From contig NZ_JAIWZC010000001.1 of the NCBI RefSeq assembly GCF_020297485.1, positions 620,001-684,000 on the forward strand: 64,000 nucleotides of DNA, given 5' to 3'. Position 1 is the stretch's first letter; the number at the start of each line of letters is the position of its first letter. The position numbers and the translations under genes were made by a program. This DNA comes from Enterocloster clostridioformis. Lineage in GTDB: Bacteria > Bacillota > Clostridia > Lachnospirales > Lachnospiraceae. Shown here in pieces: positions 9,348 to 18,107 of this stretch. The notes beneath the pieces are model-generated. The model worked only from the letters and a program-made list of their open reading frames with translations, was not told the DNA's origin and ran no database searches.

Positions 9348-11465
9348 ATGTCAAAATCATTATACATAGCAGAAAAGCCCAGTGTGGCCCAGCAGTTTGC
9401 CGAAGTACTTAAGATACGGGGACGGCGGGGCGACGGGTATATAGAGTCTGAGCAGGCAGTGGTGACGTGGTGCGTGGGACATCTGGTGACCATGAGTTAT
9501 CCGGAAGCCTACGACATGAAGTTTAAGCGCTGGAGCCTTCAGACACTGCCATTTCTTCCAAAGGAATTCAAGTACGAAGTAATAACCAATGTATCCAAGC
9601 AGTTTGAAATCGTCAAGGGCCTTTTGAACCGGCCCGATATTGATACCATTTACGTGTGTACGGACTCGGGACGGGAGGGCGAGTATATATACCGCCTGGT
9701 GGCCCAGATGGCCGGGGTAAAGGATAAGAAGCAGAAAAGGGTGTGGATAGACTCCCAGACAGAGGAAGAGATATTGAGGGGAATCCGCGAGGCCAAGGAT
9801 GAGACAGAGTATGACAATCTGTCCGCCTCCGCCTATTTAAGGGCTAAGGAGGACTACCTCATGGGAATTAATTTTTCCAGGGTGCTGACCCTTAAATACG
9901 GACCTGCCCTGTCAAATTATCTGGGAACCAAGTTTACGGTTCTGTCCGTGGGCAGGGTCATGACCTGTGTCATGGGAATGGTTGTGCGCAGGGAGCGGGA
10001 GATACGCGGTTTTGTAAAGACGCCGTTTTACAGGGTCATTGGATCCTTTGAGGCGGCAGGAAAGGACGGGCAGCCGGTTCCTTTTGAGGCGGAGTGGAAG
10101 GCAGTGGAAGGTTCCCGCTATTTCGGAACCCCCTATCTGTATAAGGACAACGGCTTTAAGGACAGGCAGCAGGCGGAGGAGCTGGCAGCCTTATTGACGG
10201 CAGAGCCGCCTCTCACGGCAACTGTGCTCTCCAAGGAGAAGAAAAAGGAGACCAAGAATCCGCCCCTTCTCTACAACCTGGCGGAGCTTCAAAACGACTG
10301 CTCCAAGATGTTTAAAATCAGCCCGGATGAGACGCTTAAGGTAGTGCAGGAGCTGTATGAGAAGAAGATGGTCACCTACCCCAGAACCGATGCCAGGGTC
10401 CTGTCCGCGGCAGTTTCCAAGGAGATTCAAAAGAATATAGGCGGTCTTAAGAATTACGCGCCCATGGCGGCATTTGCGGATGAGGTGCTGAATATGGGCT
10501 CCTATAAGGGAATCGCCAAGACACGCTATGTCAATGACAAGCAGATAACGGACCACTATGCCATCGTACCCACCGGACAGGGACTTGGAAACCTGAGGGG
10601 ACTGCCGCCTTTGTCTGAAAAGGTGTATCAGGTTATATGCAGAAGGTTTTTAAGCATATTTTATCCTCCGGCGGTTTATCAGAAATACAGCCTGGAGCTG
10701 GAGCGCCTGAAGGAACATTTTTTTGCCAATTTTAAGGTTCTGTCCGAACCGGGATATCTCAAGGTGGCGGATGTGAACCTGGCGAAGAAAAACGGGGTGG
10801 AGGAGTCCTTTGACGAGGCAAAGGATGAGGCAAAAGACGGTGCCGGGGATGAAAAAACAGCAGACGGGGACAAACACGGCGGCCGGGAGGATGCACAAAA
10901 CGCTATTTCTCCAAAAGTTGACAGGACAGTATTGCTCCAGATGCTTGCAGAATTGAAAAAAAATGATATACTTACTTTGGTGGAGCTGAACATAAAGGAA
11001 GGCGAGACATCACCTCCCAAGCGCTATACCTCCGGTTCCATGATTCTGGCCATGGAAAATGCAGGCCAGCTCATAGAGGACGAGGAGCTGCGGGCTCAGA
11101 TTAAGGGCAGCGGCATAGGTACCAGCGCTACCAGGGCTGAGATACTTAAGAAACTGTTTAACATTAAGTATCTGAACCTGAACAAAAAGACCCAGGTTAT
11201 TACGCCATCCCTTTTAGGGGAAATGGTCTATGACGTGGTGGACCAGTCCATCCGCCAGCTTCTGAATCCGGAGCTGACAGCCAGCTGGGAAATGGGGCTC
11301 ACCTATGTTGCGGAAGGTTCCATAACCTCAGATGAGTATATGGAAAAGCTGAATCGTTTTGTTGCCGGCAGGACAGTCAATGTCATACACATGAATAACC
11401 AGTACAATATGAGAGGTTATTTTGACGCGGCAGCCGCATTCTATAAAACAAAAAAGGAGAATTAA
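9348..11465 (+). CDS. topB: DNA topoisomerase III
   Basis: A type IA topoisomerase of about 705 residues that nicks single strands to relax negative supercoils or unlink recombination intermediates. The TOPRIM part begins at once with SLYIAEKPSVAQQFAEVL and contains CTDSGREGEYIYRL; the active-site tyrosine is about residue 344 in VTYPRTDARVLS; GTSATRAEILKKL lies near the end. Start ATG 9348 gives the family N-terminus; an ATG at 9336 is also in frame. An acidic low-complexity insert (about residues 485-515, rich in D, E, K, G) interrupts the C-terminal part. The next gene follows after 3 bp. Confidence 0.93.
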   Translation: MSKSLYIAEKPSVAQQFAEVLKIRGRRGDGYIESEQAVVTWCVGHLVTMSYPEAYDMKFKRWSLQTLPFLPKEFKYEVITNVSKQFEIVKGLLNRPDIDTIYVCTDSGREGEYIYRLVAQMAGVKDKKQKRVWIDSQTEEEILRGIREAKDETEYDNLSASAYLRAKEDYLMGINFSRVLTLKYGPALSNYLGTKFTVLSVGRVMTCVMGMVVRREREIRGFVKTPFYRVIGSFEAAGKDGQPVPFEAEWKAVEGSRYFGTPYLYKDNGFKDRQQAEELAALLTAEPPLTATVLSKEKKKETKNPPLLYNLAELQNDCSKMFKISPDETLKVVQELYEKKMVTYPRTDARVLSAAVSKEIQKNIGGLKNYAPMAAFADEVLNMGSYKGIAKTRYVNDKQITDHYAIVPTGQGLGNLRGLPPLSEKVYQVICRRFLSIFYPPAVYQKYSLELERLKEHFFANFKVLSEPGYLKVADVNLAKKNGVEESFDEAKDEAKDGAGDEKTADGDKHGGREDAQNAISPKVDRTVLLQMLAELKKNDILTLVELNIKEGETSPPKRYTSGSMILAMENAGQLIEDEELRAQIKGSGIGTSATRAEILKKLFNIKYLNLNKKTQVITPSLLGEMVYDVVDQSIRQLLNPELTASWEMGLTYVAEGSITSDEYMEKLNRFVAGRTVNVIHMNNQYNMRGYFDAAAAFYKTKKEN

Positions 11466-11468
11466 TTT

Positions 11469-12215
11469 ATGAAACTGGAACAGATGAAAATCAAAGAACT
11501 TTTAGACACAAGCCATACAATTGCTGAAAAGCTGTTTGAGGGCCATGAGTATCCATGGGAAGTTCTGGGTGATATCAATGAGTTCATCGAAAGTCTGGGC
11601 GCCAGCCTTCCGGAGAACGAATACAAGAAGATTGGAAAAAATATCTGGATTCACAAGACAGCACAGATGGCTCCTACCACTGCCATGGGCGGACCTATGA
11701 TTATCGGACCAAAGGTACAGATACGCAACGGCGCCTTTTTAAGGGGAAGTGTTATCCTTGGACAGCACGTTGTCATCGGCAATTCCTGTGAAATCAAGAA
11801 CTCCATCATCTTTGACGAGGCGCAGGTGCCCCATTTCAACTACGTAGGCGATTCCATCCTGGGTTATAAGGCTCATATGGGAGCCGGTGCAGTGACTTCC
11901 AATGTGAAGGCTGACAAGGGTCTTGTAAAGGTTCATGCTGAGGACGGGGATGTGGAGACAGGACGCAAGAAATTCGGCGCCATCCTGGGCGATCATGCTG
12001 AGATTGGCTGCAACAGCGTACTGAATCCGGGAACTGTCATTGGACGTAATTCCAATGTGTACCCGCTGTCCAGCGTACGCGGATGCGTTCCCTCTGACTC
12101 TATTTACAAGGGCCAGGACAACATTGTTGTAAAAGAGGCCAGGAAAGTGGAAACAGAGCAGGAAGCACCAGAGGCGCCTGAGAAGGGAAAGGGCGGGCTT
12201 AAGGTAGTAAAATAA
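11469..12215 (+). CDS. Left-handed beta-helix (hexapeptide repeat) acyltransferase-like protein
   Basis: A 248-residue cytoplasmic protein with an N-terminal helical part and a hexapeptide-repeat beta helix (about residues 60-210: IWIHKTAQMAPTT, GPMIIGPKVQIRNGAFLRGS, VVIGNSCEIKNSIIF, VLNPGTVIGRNSNVYPLSSV). This resembles the C-terminal half of GlmU and sugar-nucleotide acyltransferases but lacks a pyrophosphorylase domain. Acceptor and acyl donor cannot be assigned. The tail is charged (EQEAPEAPEKGKGG). It follows topB by 3 bp with AAAAAGGAG before the ATG, so the two are co-transcribed. Confidence 0.85.
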   Translation: MKLEQMKIKELLDTSHTIAEKLFEGHEYPWEVLGDINEFIESLGASLPENEYKKIGKNIWIHKTAQMAPTTAMGGPMIIGPKVQIRNGAFLRGSVILGQHVVIGNSCEIKNSIIFDEAQVPHFNYVGDSILGYKAHMGAGAVTSNVKADKGLVKVHAEDGDVETGRKKFGAILGDHAEIGCNSVLNPGTVIGRNSNVYPLSSVRGCVPSDSIYKGQDNIVVKEARKVETEQEAPEAPEKGKGGLKVVK

Positions 12216-12274
12216 GCCGGTCAGTACAGACAGAGAGACAGAACAGACAGACGGAACCAACAGTGAACATATAA

Positions 12275-12320
12275 AAACCGGAAGCCGGACTTGCGATATG
12301 CAGTGTCCGGCTTCCGGTTT
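12275..12320. terminator. Bidirectional terminator between the beta-helix gene and upp
   Basis: A perfect 16-bp stem (12275-12290 with 12305-12320). The T run is longest on the minus strand (TTTTTATAT), serving upp; on the plus strand TTTCTAT follows. Confidence 0.88.
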
Positions 12321-12356
12321 CTATCTATAATTTTGACGTTTTGGTAATTGTCCCTG

Positions 12357-12986
12357 TTATTTTGTTCCGAAGATGCGGTCACCTGCATCTCCCAGTCCGG
12401 GGCAGATATAGGCGTTTTCATTCAGGCAGCGGTCCAGATGTCCCACGTAAATCTGTACATCGGGATGGGCGTCATGGAGACGCTTAAGGCCTTCCGGAGC
12501 AGCTATGATAGCCATGAATTTGATTTTCTTCCCGCCGTGTTCCTTGATGAAGTCAACGGCTGAAACGCCGGAACCGCCAGTGGCCAGCATGGGATCCGTG
12601 ACAATGATGGTACGCTCCTCAATGGGGTTTGGAAGCTTGCAGTAATATTCATGGGGTTCGTGTGTGACTTCGTCTCTGTATAAACCGATATGACCTACCT
12701 TTGCGCTGGGAACCAGGGCAAGGATGCCGTTTACCATGCCAAGCCCCGCCCTGAGAATGGGAACCACGGCCAGTTTGCGTCCGGCAATCATGGGGGTCAT
12801 GCATGTCTCGATGGGAGTCTCCACCTCCACATCCTCCAGAGGAAGGTCACGGAGGGCCTCATAGCCCATCAGCATGGCAATTTCCTCGATGAGGGCGCGG
12901 AACTCATTGGTTCCTGTGGCTTTATTGCGCAGAATGGAAATCTTGTGCTGAATCAAAGGGTGGTCAAATACCATTACGTTATCCAT
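12357..12986 (-). CDS. upp: Uracil phosphoribosyltransferase
   Basis: A 209-residue salvage enzyme converting uracil and PRPP to UMP. The PRPP-binding loop is [18 protein letters not shown], and the uracil-contacting C-terminal part is [17 protein letters not shown], both at normal positions for the family. AAAGGAGC is spaced correctly before the ATG. It is a single-gene unit ending at the shared terminator at 12275. Confidence 0.96.
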   Translation of the reverse strand: MDNVMVFDHPLIQHKISILRNKATGTNEFRALIEEIAMLMGYEALRDLPLEDVEVETPIETCMTPMIAGRKLAVVPILRAGLGMVNGILALVPSAKVGHIGLYRDEVTHEPHEYYCKLPNPIEERTIIVTDPMLATGGSGVSAVDFIKEHGGKKIKFMAIIAAPEGLKRLHDAHPDVQIYVGHLDRCLNENAYICPGLGDAGDRIFGTK

Positions 12987-13102
12987 AAGTTTTGCTGCTC
13001 CTTTATCTATTAGAATTAATGATAATTATATATCAAATATCTTATGATATCAACCCCGGACCTTGTCTTAAAATCCGCACAAGATAAATCCTGGCAAAAG
13101 GA

Positions 13103-13927
13103 CTATTTGGTGGTGGGGTCAAATGCTACCAGCACATAGTCTCCCAGGGCATGGGGAACGGGCAGTGAGAAGTAGATGGTTCCCTGATTTTCATAGCTGA
13201 AGGATTCAGGCCACTGGGTCTCTGACGACAGAGGAAAATCCGCGCTGTTAAAGACAGCGGTCAGGGAATCCAAATCCATGGAAGAGCGGTAGCTCAGGAC
13301 CTGGGCTTCCACATCGGATGAAATGCCTGAAAACTTCACATCATCGCTGAGCACATATCCGGCCATGGTATAGGCGTCGGTAAAATCATCCAGTCCCAGG
13401 TTCTGGGCCTGAAGCAGATTGACTGTGTTGGAATAGAACAGATTTACCGGGTGGGCGGCTCCTTTTGCGGACAGCGTGCCGGTGTAGGTGGCGGTGAGAC
13501 GTTTGCGGTCCACGGAAATCACCTTGCACTTGATATCCAGGGTGTCGTTTGCCTCGTCAATGTCATTGGCCTTTATGACGGACAGGGCGTTGGTCTTTAA
13601 CAATTCATTAATTTTGTCCTTCTTTGAGGCGTCGTCCAGCTGGTCCACCGCGGGATACTGGATGGATACCTTTCCGGATGTATAAGTCTCGATGGAAGCG
13701 GAAACACTGGAAGCAGCGCCTTCCTGGGACTCCGCGGTTTCCTCTGTCTCCTGTGCCTGGGTGGTGGCGGGTAGAGTCTCCTTGGGTGCTTCCGTGGCTG
13801 CCTCCGTATGTATGGTGGACAGGTCTGCCTTTTCCGGCGTCTTGCTGAGTATGAGGCCGATGGCAACGCCGCCGATGACAACGGCAGCGCCAATGGCTCC
13901 TATCAATATCTTCTTGTTTGTATCCAT
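13103..13927 (-). CDS. Membrane-anchored protein of unknown function
   Basis: A 274-residue protein; the start at 13927 is set by AAAGGAGGATTATT upstream. One N-terminal membrane helix (ILIGAIGAAVVIGGVAIGLI, residues 7-26) is followed by a Thr/Glu/Ala-rich linker (about 38-75, many TEA/ETE motifs) and a compact extracytoplasmic domain of about 195 residues, in which I recognise no catalytic motif. The domain has the mixed strand/helix look of DUF3298/DUF4163-type surface domains, but that is a guess. No lipobox is seen. It stands alone between upp and a divergent HTH gene. Confidence 0.8.
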   Translation of the reverse strand: MDTNKKILIGAIGAAVVIGGVAIGLILSKTPEKADLSTIHTEAATEAPKETLPATTQAQETEETAESQEGAASSVSASIETYTSGKVSIQYPAVDQLDDASKKDKINELLKTNALSVIKANDIDEANDTLDIKCKVISVDRKRLTATYTGTLSAKGAAHPVNLFYSNTVNLLQAQNLGLDDFTDAYTMAGYVLSDDVKFSGISSDVEAQVLSYRSSMDLDSLTAVFNSADFPLSSETQWPESFSYENQGTIYFSLPVPHALGDYVLVAFDPTTK

Positions 13928-14045
13928 AATAATCCTCCTTTGTATTCCGGGCAATACCCGAATTGTAACCATTATACATGATATTCATGGACGGAGTTTG
14001 AAGAAATACTTACAAATTATTGAAGGACCTTTGTGCATATTTTTA

Positions 14046-14074
14046 TTTACAATTTTCTTCTCAGCATTTATGAT
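14046..14074 (+). promoter_or_regulatory. Promoter of the small HTH gene
   Basis: TTTACA (14046-14051), 17-bp spacer, TATGAT (14069-14074), about 40 bp before the GTG start. Confidence 0.7.
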
Positions 14075-14115
14075 AGATTCGACACAACTTTTTACTGGAA
14101 TTGGGGGAATGGAAT

Positions 14116-14340
14116 GTGGTACAGGACAGGATTGACTTGAAGAATCTGTTTGTGGAAATCAGGCGGAAGGGCAGCACCAGCCAGGTATCCAGGGAGCTGG
14201 ATGTATCCATGGGAAACATCAGCGACTGGAAAAACGGAAGGAGCGTGCCAAACGCGGTCTCACTGGTAAAGCTGGCGGACTATTTCGGCTGTTCCGTGGA
14301 CTATCTGCTGGGCCGGACCGAGAACCGGGATATGATATAA
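14116..14340 (+). CDS. Small XRE-family HTH DNA-binding protein
   Basis: A 74-residue protein that is almost only a helix-turn-helix domain: TSQVSRELDVSMGNISDWKNGRSVPNAVSL covers the two HTH helices (written here only as the region of about residues 18-47), followed by LVKLADYFGCSVDYLLGRTE, the usual end of Cro/C1-type domains. The GTG at 14116 is chosen because GGGGGA lies 6-8 bp before it; a TTG at 14101 would add five residues. It probably represses itself or nearby genes. No toxin partner is visible directly downstream. Confidence 0.85.
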   Translation: MVQDRIDLKNLFVEIRRKGSTSQVSRELDVSMGNISDWKNGRSVPNAVSLVKLADYFGCSVDYLLGRTENRDMI

Positions 14341-14425
14341 ACGGGCGGATTGCATCATGAAAGAGACTGTGGGTTTTGCGCAGGAAAATCACAGAAGTAA
14401 AAATCGCGGATGTGGGATAAGAAAT

Positions 14426-14453
14426 ACAGTAGATAACATACAGTAGATAACAT
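14426..14453. repeat. Two tandem copies of a 14-bp repeat
   Basis: ACAGTAGATAACAT occurs twice head to tail just before the ribosome binding site of the macro-domain gene. It may be a local slippage duplication or a paired protein site. Confidence 0.85.
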
Positions 14454-14472
14454 AGGATAGAGGAGGAAACTT

Positions 14473-14967
14473 ATGATTCAGTATTACAATGGCAGCATAT
14501 TTGATTCAAAGGCAGATATTCTGTGCCACCAGGTGAACTGCCAGGGCGCGTTCGGCTATGGAATCGCAGGACAGGTAAAGAAGCTGTTTCCCGAGGTGGA
14601 GAAGACCTATAAAAGAATTACCAAGCAGTGGATTGAAAAGGAAAACGGGGATACATCCAAGCTGCTGGGGCGGGTGTCTGCCCAGCCTGTGGAAAAGGAC
14701 GGACGTTGGTTTCTGATTGGCAATCTGTACGGACAGGATGATTACGGCAGAAAAAAGCAGGTCTATACCGATTATGACGCATTGGAAAGAGCCATGGGAG
14801 AGATCCGGAGCTTTTTGGAAGCCAGAGACAAAAACGAGACGGTGGCGTTTCCATATAAGATAGGATGCGGCAGTGCGGGCGGCGACTGGAGTATTGTGGA
14901 GGATATTATTAAGCGTACGTTTGAGGGATATTCTGGTGAGGTACAAATCTGGAGATACGAAGAATAA
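14473..14967 (+). CDS. Macro-domain protein, TARG1/Poa1-like
   Basis: A single 164-residue macro domain, predicted to bind or hydrolyse ADP-ribose linkages. Signature segments are ILCHQVNCQGAFGYGIAGQV near the N-terminus and PYKIGCGSAGGDWSIVEDII near the C-terminus; the latter matches the IGCGxxGGDW motif of the TARG1/ALC1-like branch that removes ADP-ribose from glutamate or nucleic acid bases. AGAGGAGGAAACTT precedes the ATG. The small HTH gene lies upstream and a second, different macro protein lies beyond the IS element. There is no ADP-ribosyltransferase toxin next to it, so a DarT-DarG assignment is not supported. Confidence 0.87.
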   Translation: MIQYYNGSIFDSKADILCHQVNCQGAFGYGIAGQVKKLFPEVEKTYKRITKQWIEKENGDTSKLLGRVSAQPVEKDGRWFLIGNLYGQDDYGRKKQVYTDYDALERAMGEIRSFLEARDKNETVAFPYKIGCGSAGGDWSIVEDIIKRTFEGYSGEVQIWRYEE

Positions 14968-14991
14968 TGAACAAAGATTCTTTTTGGGGGG

Positions 14992-15035
14992 AGCCCGGCG
15001 CTTCCACAACATGGGGCTGCGGAAGCTGCCGGGCT
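14992..15035 (+). other. Stable hairpin in the 337-bp gap after the macro-domain gene
   Basis: An 8-bp stem (14992-14999 with 15028-15035) plus a further 6 bp (15000-15005 with 15021-15026) with one bulged T. It lacks a T tract, so it is a transcript-end structure or structured RNA rather than a canonical terminator. The rest of the gap, 15036-15304, holds a weaker AGTCAG...CTGAC hairpin followed by seven T at about 15140-15146 and no gene I can support. Confidence 0.6.
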
Positions 15036-15304
15036 AGCGTCATTTCTGACCTGATGTGAATATACCATAGTTCAGGATGAATTGCAACGGAAGTCAGTGA
15101 AATGTAATGAAGCGTAATGTTTCTTACAAAAAGCTGACTTTTTTTAATGGAATGATTAATTTTTACCATAGGGAAAGCGAAAGATTCTCATGATTTTAGA
15201 GGAATTATACGGCTGCCAACAGGAATATTCTGGAAAATGCCTGCATATATTATTAGGCCGGCATTTTTAACAGAAGGTTGAAAAAGGCAGAAGGAAGGTG
15301 AATC

Positions 15305-15511
15305 ATGACACATTTAGAGCTGGTGGCGGAAATCGGAAGCGGACCAATGGAAATCGTAAAGCTGTATCTCAAAGGCCTGCTTTCCTTTGGGGAGCTGGAA
15401 AACATCCTTGGAAGGGATAAGGCCAGCCTGGTCCATACCTTTGCAGCTGACAGCGGGGCGGGAAAAATCGGTGAATTACTGTTGTCAGGACTGAGGGGTT
15501 ATATGGTATAA
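15305..15511 (+). CDS. Small protein of unknown function (68 aa)
   Basis: An ATG with a good ribosome binding site (AGAAGGAAGGTG) opens a 68-residue frame. It is mainly amphipathic helix (LVAEIGSGPMEIVKLYLKGLLSFGELENIL, region 5-34), without membrane segment or cysteine motif. I do not recognise it. It lies just outside the left end of the IS91-like element and could be the host gene nearest the insertion. Confidence 0.6.
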   Translation: MTHLELVAEIGSGPMEIVKLYLKGLLSFGELENILGRDKASLVHTFAADSGAGKIGELLLSGLRGYMV

Positions 15512-15525
15512 TTCTTAAGGAAAGT

Positions 15526-15589
15526 ATCAGATTCAGAGCGACAAAAAAATGAACAGCTTATGCAAAAGATAAACTGCTCTGAATGTGAT
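15526..15589. repeat. Long imperfect inverted repeat flanking the left IS end
   Basis: ATCAGATTCAGAGC (15526-15539) pairs with GCTCTGAATGTGAT (15576-15589) with one mismatch; inside it CAGCTTAT and ATAAACTG form a second stem. It abuts the inverted repeat at 15598 and could be a host terminator or a terminal hairpin of the element. Confidence 0.6.
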
Positions 15590-15597
15590 TCTTTCCA

Positions 15598-15612
15598 ATT
15601 GTACCAAGTCGC
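15598..15612 (+). repeat. Left 15-bp terminal inverted repeat
   Basis: ATTGTACCAAGTCGC, an exact reverse complement of 18050-18064. Confidence 0.85.
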
Positions 15613-15788
15613 GGAACTTTAGCCATAGGCTGTATGGGGATAGTATTTCCCCAGGGAAGCTTAAAATAGTGGATTATGGTGGTCTGCAATGCAGAAGCAG
15701 GACGATTTTAGCTGTATCCCATATTTTTGGGTATGCTTCGCAGACCTCCCGATGGCAGGTCTTAAAAAATATATAGGAAAGCAGCCTG

Positions 15789-16946
15789 TCAGGAAGAAGG
15801 AACATGACACCTTCCCAGCTGTTTCATGGCTGTATGACCACATTCAGGACACACACAGATATCGAAATTCCAGACTGCTTTTAAAAGCTCTGCCAGGGAC
15901 ATTCCGGCGTAACGCTGCTTGAAACGCTGTCCATTCTGAAGCTTAAAGATAACCTTCAGATTCTTATATTTCATCCGATTGTTCAGAAAACCATAATAGC
16001 GTATTTTCTGAAAGCCGGAAGGCAGCACATGCATCAGGTAACGGCGTATAAACTCCGTGTTGCCAAGAGTAATCTGACGTTTTGGTTCACCCGGCTTTTT
16101 TCCACGGGCAGAGAATGTTACCGTATCTTCCGTAACAGAAAGGATCCTGCTGTTAGAGATGGCGATTTTGTGGATGTAGCGTCCAAGGTATTCAATGACA
16201 TTGCCGAAGCCGTTGAAGGTTTTCTTGATGTAGGGGCACCAGTCCATTTCATAAAGCTTATTTTTAAATTCCTTCCAGTGGTAAGAATTACGCAGGTTTT
16301 CACAGGAGGATGAAAAGTTAAGGGAGCCGCTTTCATAAAGGGAGACAAGGTGTGCCATATATTTCCCCTTAAACTTATCCCGCAGGACCTCCGTACGGAT
16401 AAAAAACTTAGATGAGGATTTACGGATTTTTCCATCTCCGGTAAGCCCGCCGCCGGAAACAATGCAGTGCATATGTACATGGTAATCCAGCTCCTGATTC
16501 CAAGTATGAAGTACTTGGATAATCCCGGGTGTTGCCCCGAGCCACTTCTTATCAGCAGATAATTCCAGAAGTGTTTCGGCGCAGCATCTGTGAAGAAGTC
16601 CATACAGAAGCTTCTGGTTGCAGTAAATGAGGGGATTTAATTCATGTGGAAGTGTAAACACTACATGAAAATAGGGTGAATCAATGACCTCAGCACTGCG
16701 TTTATCTACCCAGATTTCTTTCTTCACAGCCTGACAGTTGGGGCAGTTGCGGTTGCGGCAGGAATTATTGTGGACTTCCACATGCCCACAGTCGGTACAC
16801 TGACTTAAGTTGACACCAAGCCTTCCGGATTTGCAGTTTAAGATGGCTCGGGCGGCTTTGCGTTGGACATCCGACTGATAGTGCCCCGGTGCTGAGAAAG
16901 CTTCATAGGACTGCTCAAATATCTGCCTGATTTTGTAATCACTCAT
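15789..16946 (-). CDS. IS91/IS801-family transposase (HUH nuclease)
   Basis: A 385-residue rolling-circle type transposase. An N-terminal zinc-binding domain is visible (CTDCGHVEVHNNSCRNRNCP), then the HUH motif in ELDYHVHMHCIVSGGG (about residues 148-163) and the catalytic tyrosine in EYLGRYIHKIAISNSRI (about 260). A second cysteine pair, CVCPECGH, is near the C-terminus. The start at 16946 (ATG with AGGTGA upstream) overlaps the recombinase stop by 8 bp, so the two are translationally coupled. It nicks one strand and moves by replicative single-strand transfer. The frame is intact. Confidence 0.9.
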   Translation of the reverse strand: MSDYKIRQIFEQSYEAFSAPGHYQSDVQRKAARAILNCKSGRLGVNLSQCTDCGHVEVHNNSCRNRNCPNCQAVKKEIWVDKRSAEVIDSPYFHVVFTLPHELNPLIYCNQKLLYGLLHRCCAETLLELSADKKWLGATPGIIQVLHTWNQELDYHVHMHCIVSGGGLTGDGKIRKSSSKFFIRTEVLRDKFKGKYMAHLVSLYESGSLNFSSSCENLRNSYHWKEFKNKLYEMDWCPYIKKTFNGFGNVIEYLGRYIHKIAISNSRILSVTEDTVTFSARGKKPGEPKRQITLGNTEFIRRYLMHVLPSGFQKIRYYGFLNNRMKYKNLKVIFKLQNGQRFKQRYAGMSLAELLKAVWNFDICVCPECGHTAMKQLGRCHVPSS

Positions 16947-17805
16947 GGTATTCACCTGCCAATCGGTCAAAAGGGCTGACGGCATTGCGGATGGCATTAC
17001 CGGAAAGATGGACATAAATAGTGGTGGAAGACAAAGATTTATGTCCCATAAGCGCTTTTATGGTAAGCAGGTCGGTTCCGTTTTCATACAGATGGGTACC
17101 AAAAGCATGACGAAAGGAATGACAGGTAAGCCTGCGTTCCCATCCGAGCCTGTCCTCATGGGCATGGATGTGTCTTGAAAGGAAGAATGTGTCGATGGGT
17201 CTGTCCTCGCCACTTTGCTTTGGAAAAAGAAAGCCTTTTGGTCTGCCGTATTCAAACCAGTAGCGTGTCAGCAGGTCAAGTGCCGCTTTAGAAAGAATGG
17301 CATAGCGGTCATTCCTGTTTTTGGAGTGTGTGATGTGAAGCCGCATGTTTTTGCGGTCAACATCCTCGTAACGCAGACGGCATACTTCACCGATACGAAG
17401 CCCTGAGGAATACATGAGTGTAACCATAGTCTTCTGCTTTAAATCAGGTATGGAAGAAATAAACTGCCATGTTTCCTGTTTCGAGGGAACATAGGGAAGG
17501 TACTCGTCAAACTTACGCATGGGAAGCTGTGTGTCATCCCATGTTTTGTGAAGAACATACATGGTGAAAAAGCGCAGTTGTGAAATGGCACAGTTGATGG
17601 TGCGGTCAGAAAGGTCTCTGGATTTCTGTAGCCATTTGATGTAGTCACGAAGTTCATCCCAGGAAACATCTTCTGGCGATTTGTGAAGAACATTTGCGAG
17701 GTAATCCAGATACGCCCGGATGTAAGTACAGTAATTTTTAAGGGTATGGTCGGTAAGACCGCGAAGGGAAATCATTTCCCTGAAAGAATTTAAATATTTG
17801 TCCAT
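16939..17805 (-). CDS. Tyrosine recombinase of the IS91-like element
   Basis: A 288-residue XerC/D-like integrase with an N-terminal SAM-like core-binding domain (about 1-90) and the catalytic domain. Catalytic residues: R in SSGLRIGEVCRL, H-x-x-R in CHSFRHAFGTHL, H in LMGHKSLSSTTIYVHLS with the nucleophilic tyrosine (TIYVHL). The start at 17805 has AAAGGAGATTTTACT upstream. Such recombinases are regularly paired with IS91-type transposases in Clostridia and Bacteroides; whether they resolve a replication intermediate or define the ends is not established here. Confidence 0.9.
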   Translation of the reverse strand: MDKYLNSFREMISLRGLTDHTLKNYCTYIRAYLDYLANVLHKSPEDVSWDELRDYIKWLQKSRDLSDRTINCAISQLRFFTMYVLHKTWDDTQLPMRKFDEYLPYVPSKQETWQFISSIPDLKQKTMVTLMYSSGLRIGEVCRLRYEDVDRKNMRLHITHSKNRNDRYAILSKAALDLLTRYWFEYGRPKGFLFPKQSGEDRPIDTFFLSRHIHAHEDRLGWERRLTCHSFRHAFGTHLYENGTDLLTIKALMGHKSLSSTTIYVHLSGNAIRNAVSPFDRLAGEYHE

Positions 17806-17923
17806 AGTAAAATCTCCTTTGAAATGCAATAAAAACAGTAGTTACATTTCAAAAAGAGGTGGTGGACGAGTAAAAAAATAAGATATATAGTTGTTGAGTT
17901 TAGAAATCCATGATAACATAAGC

Positions 17924-17997
17924 ATAGCAGTTCTTAAAGTTATGAAGTTGTTTGGTGTGGTAACTTAACAATACATCATAAATTTAAAAACTGCTAT
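17924..17997 (+). other. Dyad with T tract in the right part of the IS element
   Basis: ATAGCAGTT (17924-17932) is complementary to AACTGCTAT (17989-17997), followed by TTTTTTATAAAA on the plus strand. It lies in the 277-bp region between the recombinase and the macro-domain gene, which otherwise holds AT-rich sequence and the right inverted repeat. It may block inward transcription or be a terminal structure of the element. Confidence 0.5.
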
Positions 17998-18049
17998 TTT
18001 TTATAAAAAAAGTGGTGGTTTTATGTACCTTGGGCTAGCCGTCGCACTA

Positions 18050-18064
18050 GCGACTTGGTACAAT
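18050..18064 (-). repeat. Right 15-bp terminal inverted repeat
   Basis: GCGACTTGGTACAAT. An overlapping small palindrome GTCGC-ACTA-GCGAC at 18041-18054 makes the end self-complementary. Confidence 0.85.
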
Positions 18065-18107
18065 CAAAGGAAAGTAATCAGAGGAAAGAAATCAGAGGAG
18101 GCCAGCT

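Larger units (their letters stand above)
15598..18064 (-). mobile_element. IS91-like element with HUH transposase and tyrosine recombinase, about 2.47 kb
   Basis: Two overlapping minus-strand genes, a tyrosine recombinase followed by an IS91/IS801-type transposase, are bracketed by an exact 15-bp inverted repeat (15598-15612 and 18050-18064). Similarity of the flanks continues imperfectly outwards (TGATT-CTTTCC on the left; its reverse, with insertions, on the right), so the true ends could be up to about 15 bp further out. Classical IS91 elements lack terminal inverted repeats, so the repeat may belong to the recombinase. No obvious target duplication was found. It separates the two macro-domain genes. 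Confidence 0.75.

Noticed and set aside
9146..9493. N-terminal extension of the cystatin-like gene
   Set aside because: The extra part runs through a terminator hairpin and antisense to topB; the internal ATG at 9145 has an ideal ribosome binding site.
14357..14440. Short frame between the HTH and macro-domain genes
   Set aside because: About 27 codons, no ribosome binding site, and it ends in the tandem repeat.
14473..14967. DarG antitoxin of a DarT-DarG pair
   Set aside because: No DarT-like ADP-ribosyltransferase lies next to it and the protein is only a single macro domain.
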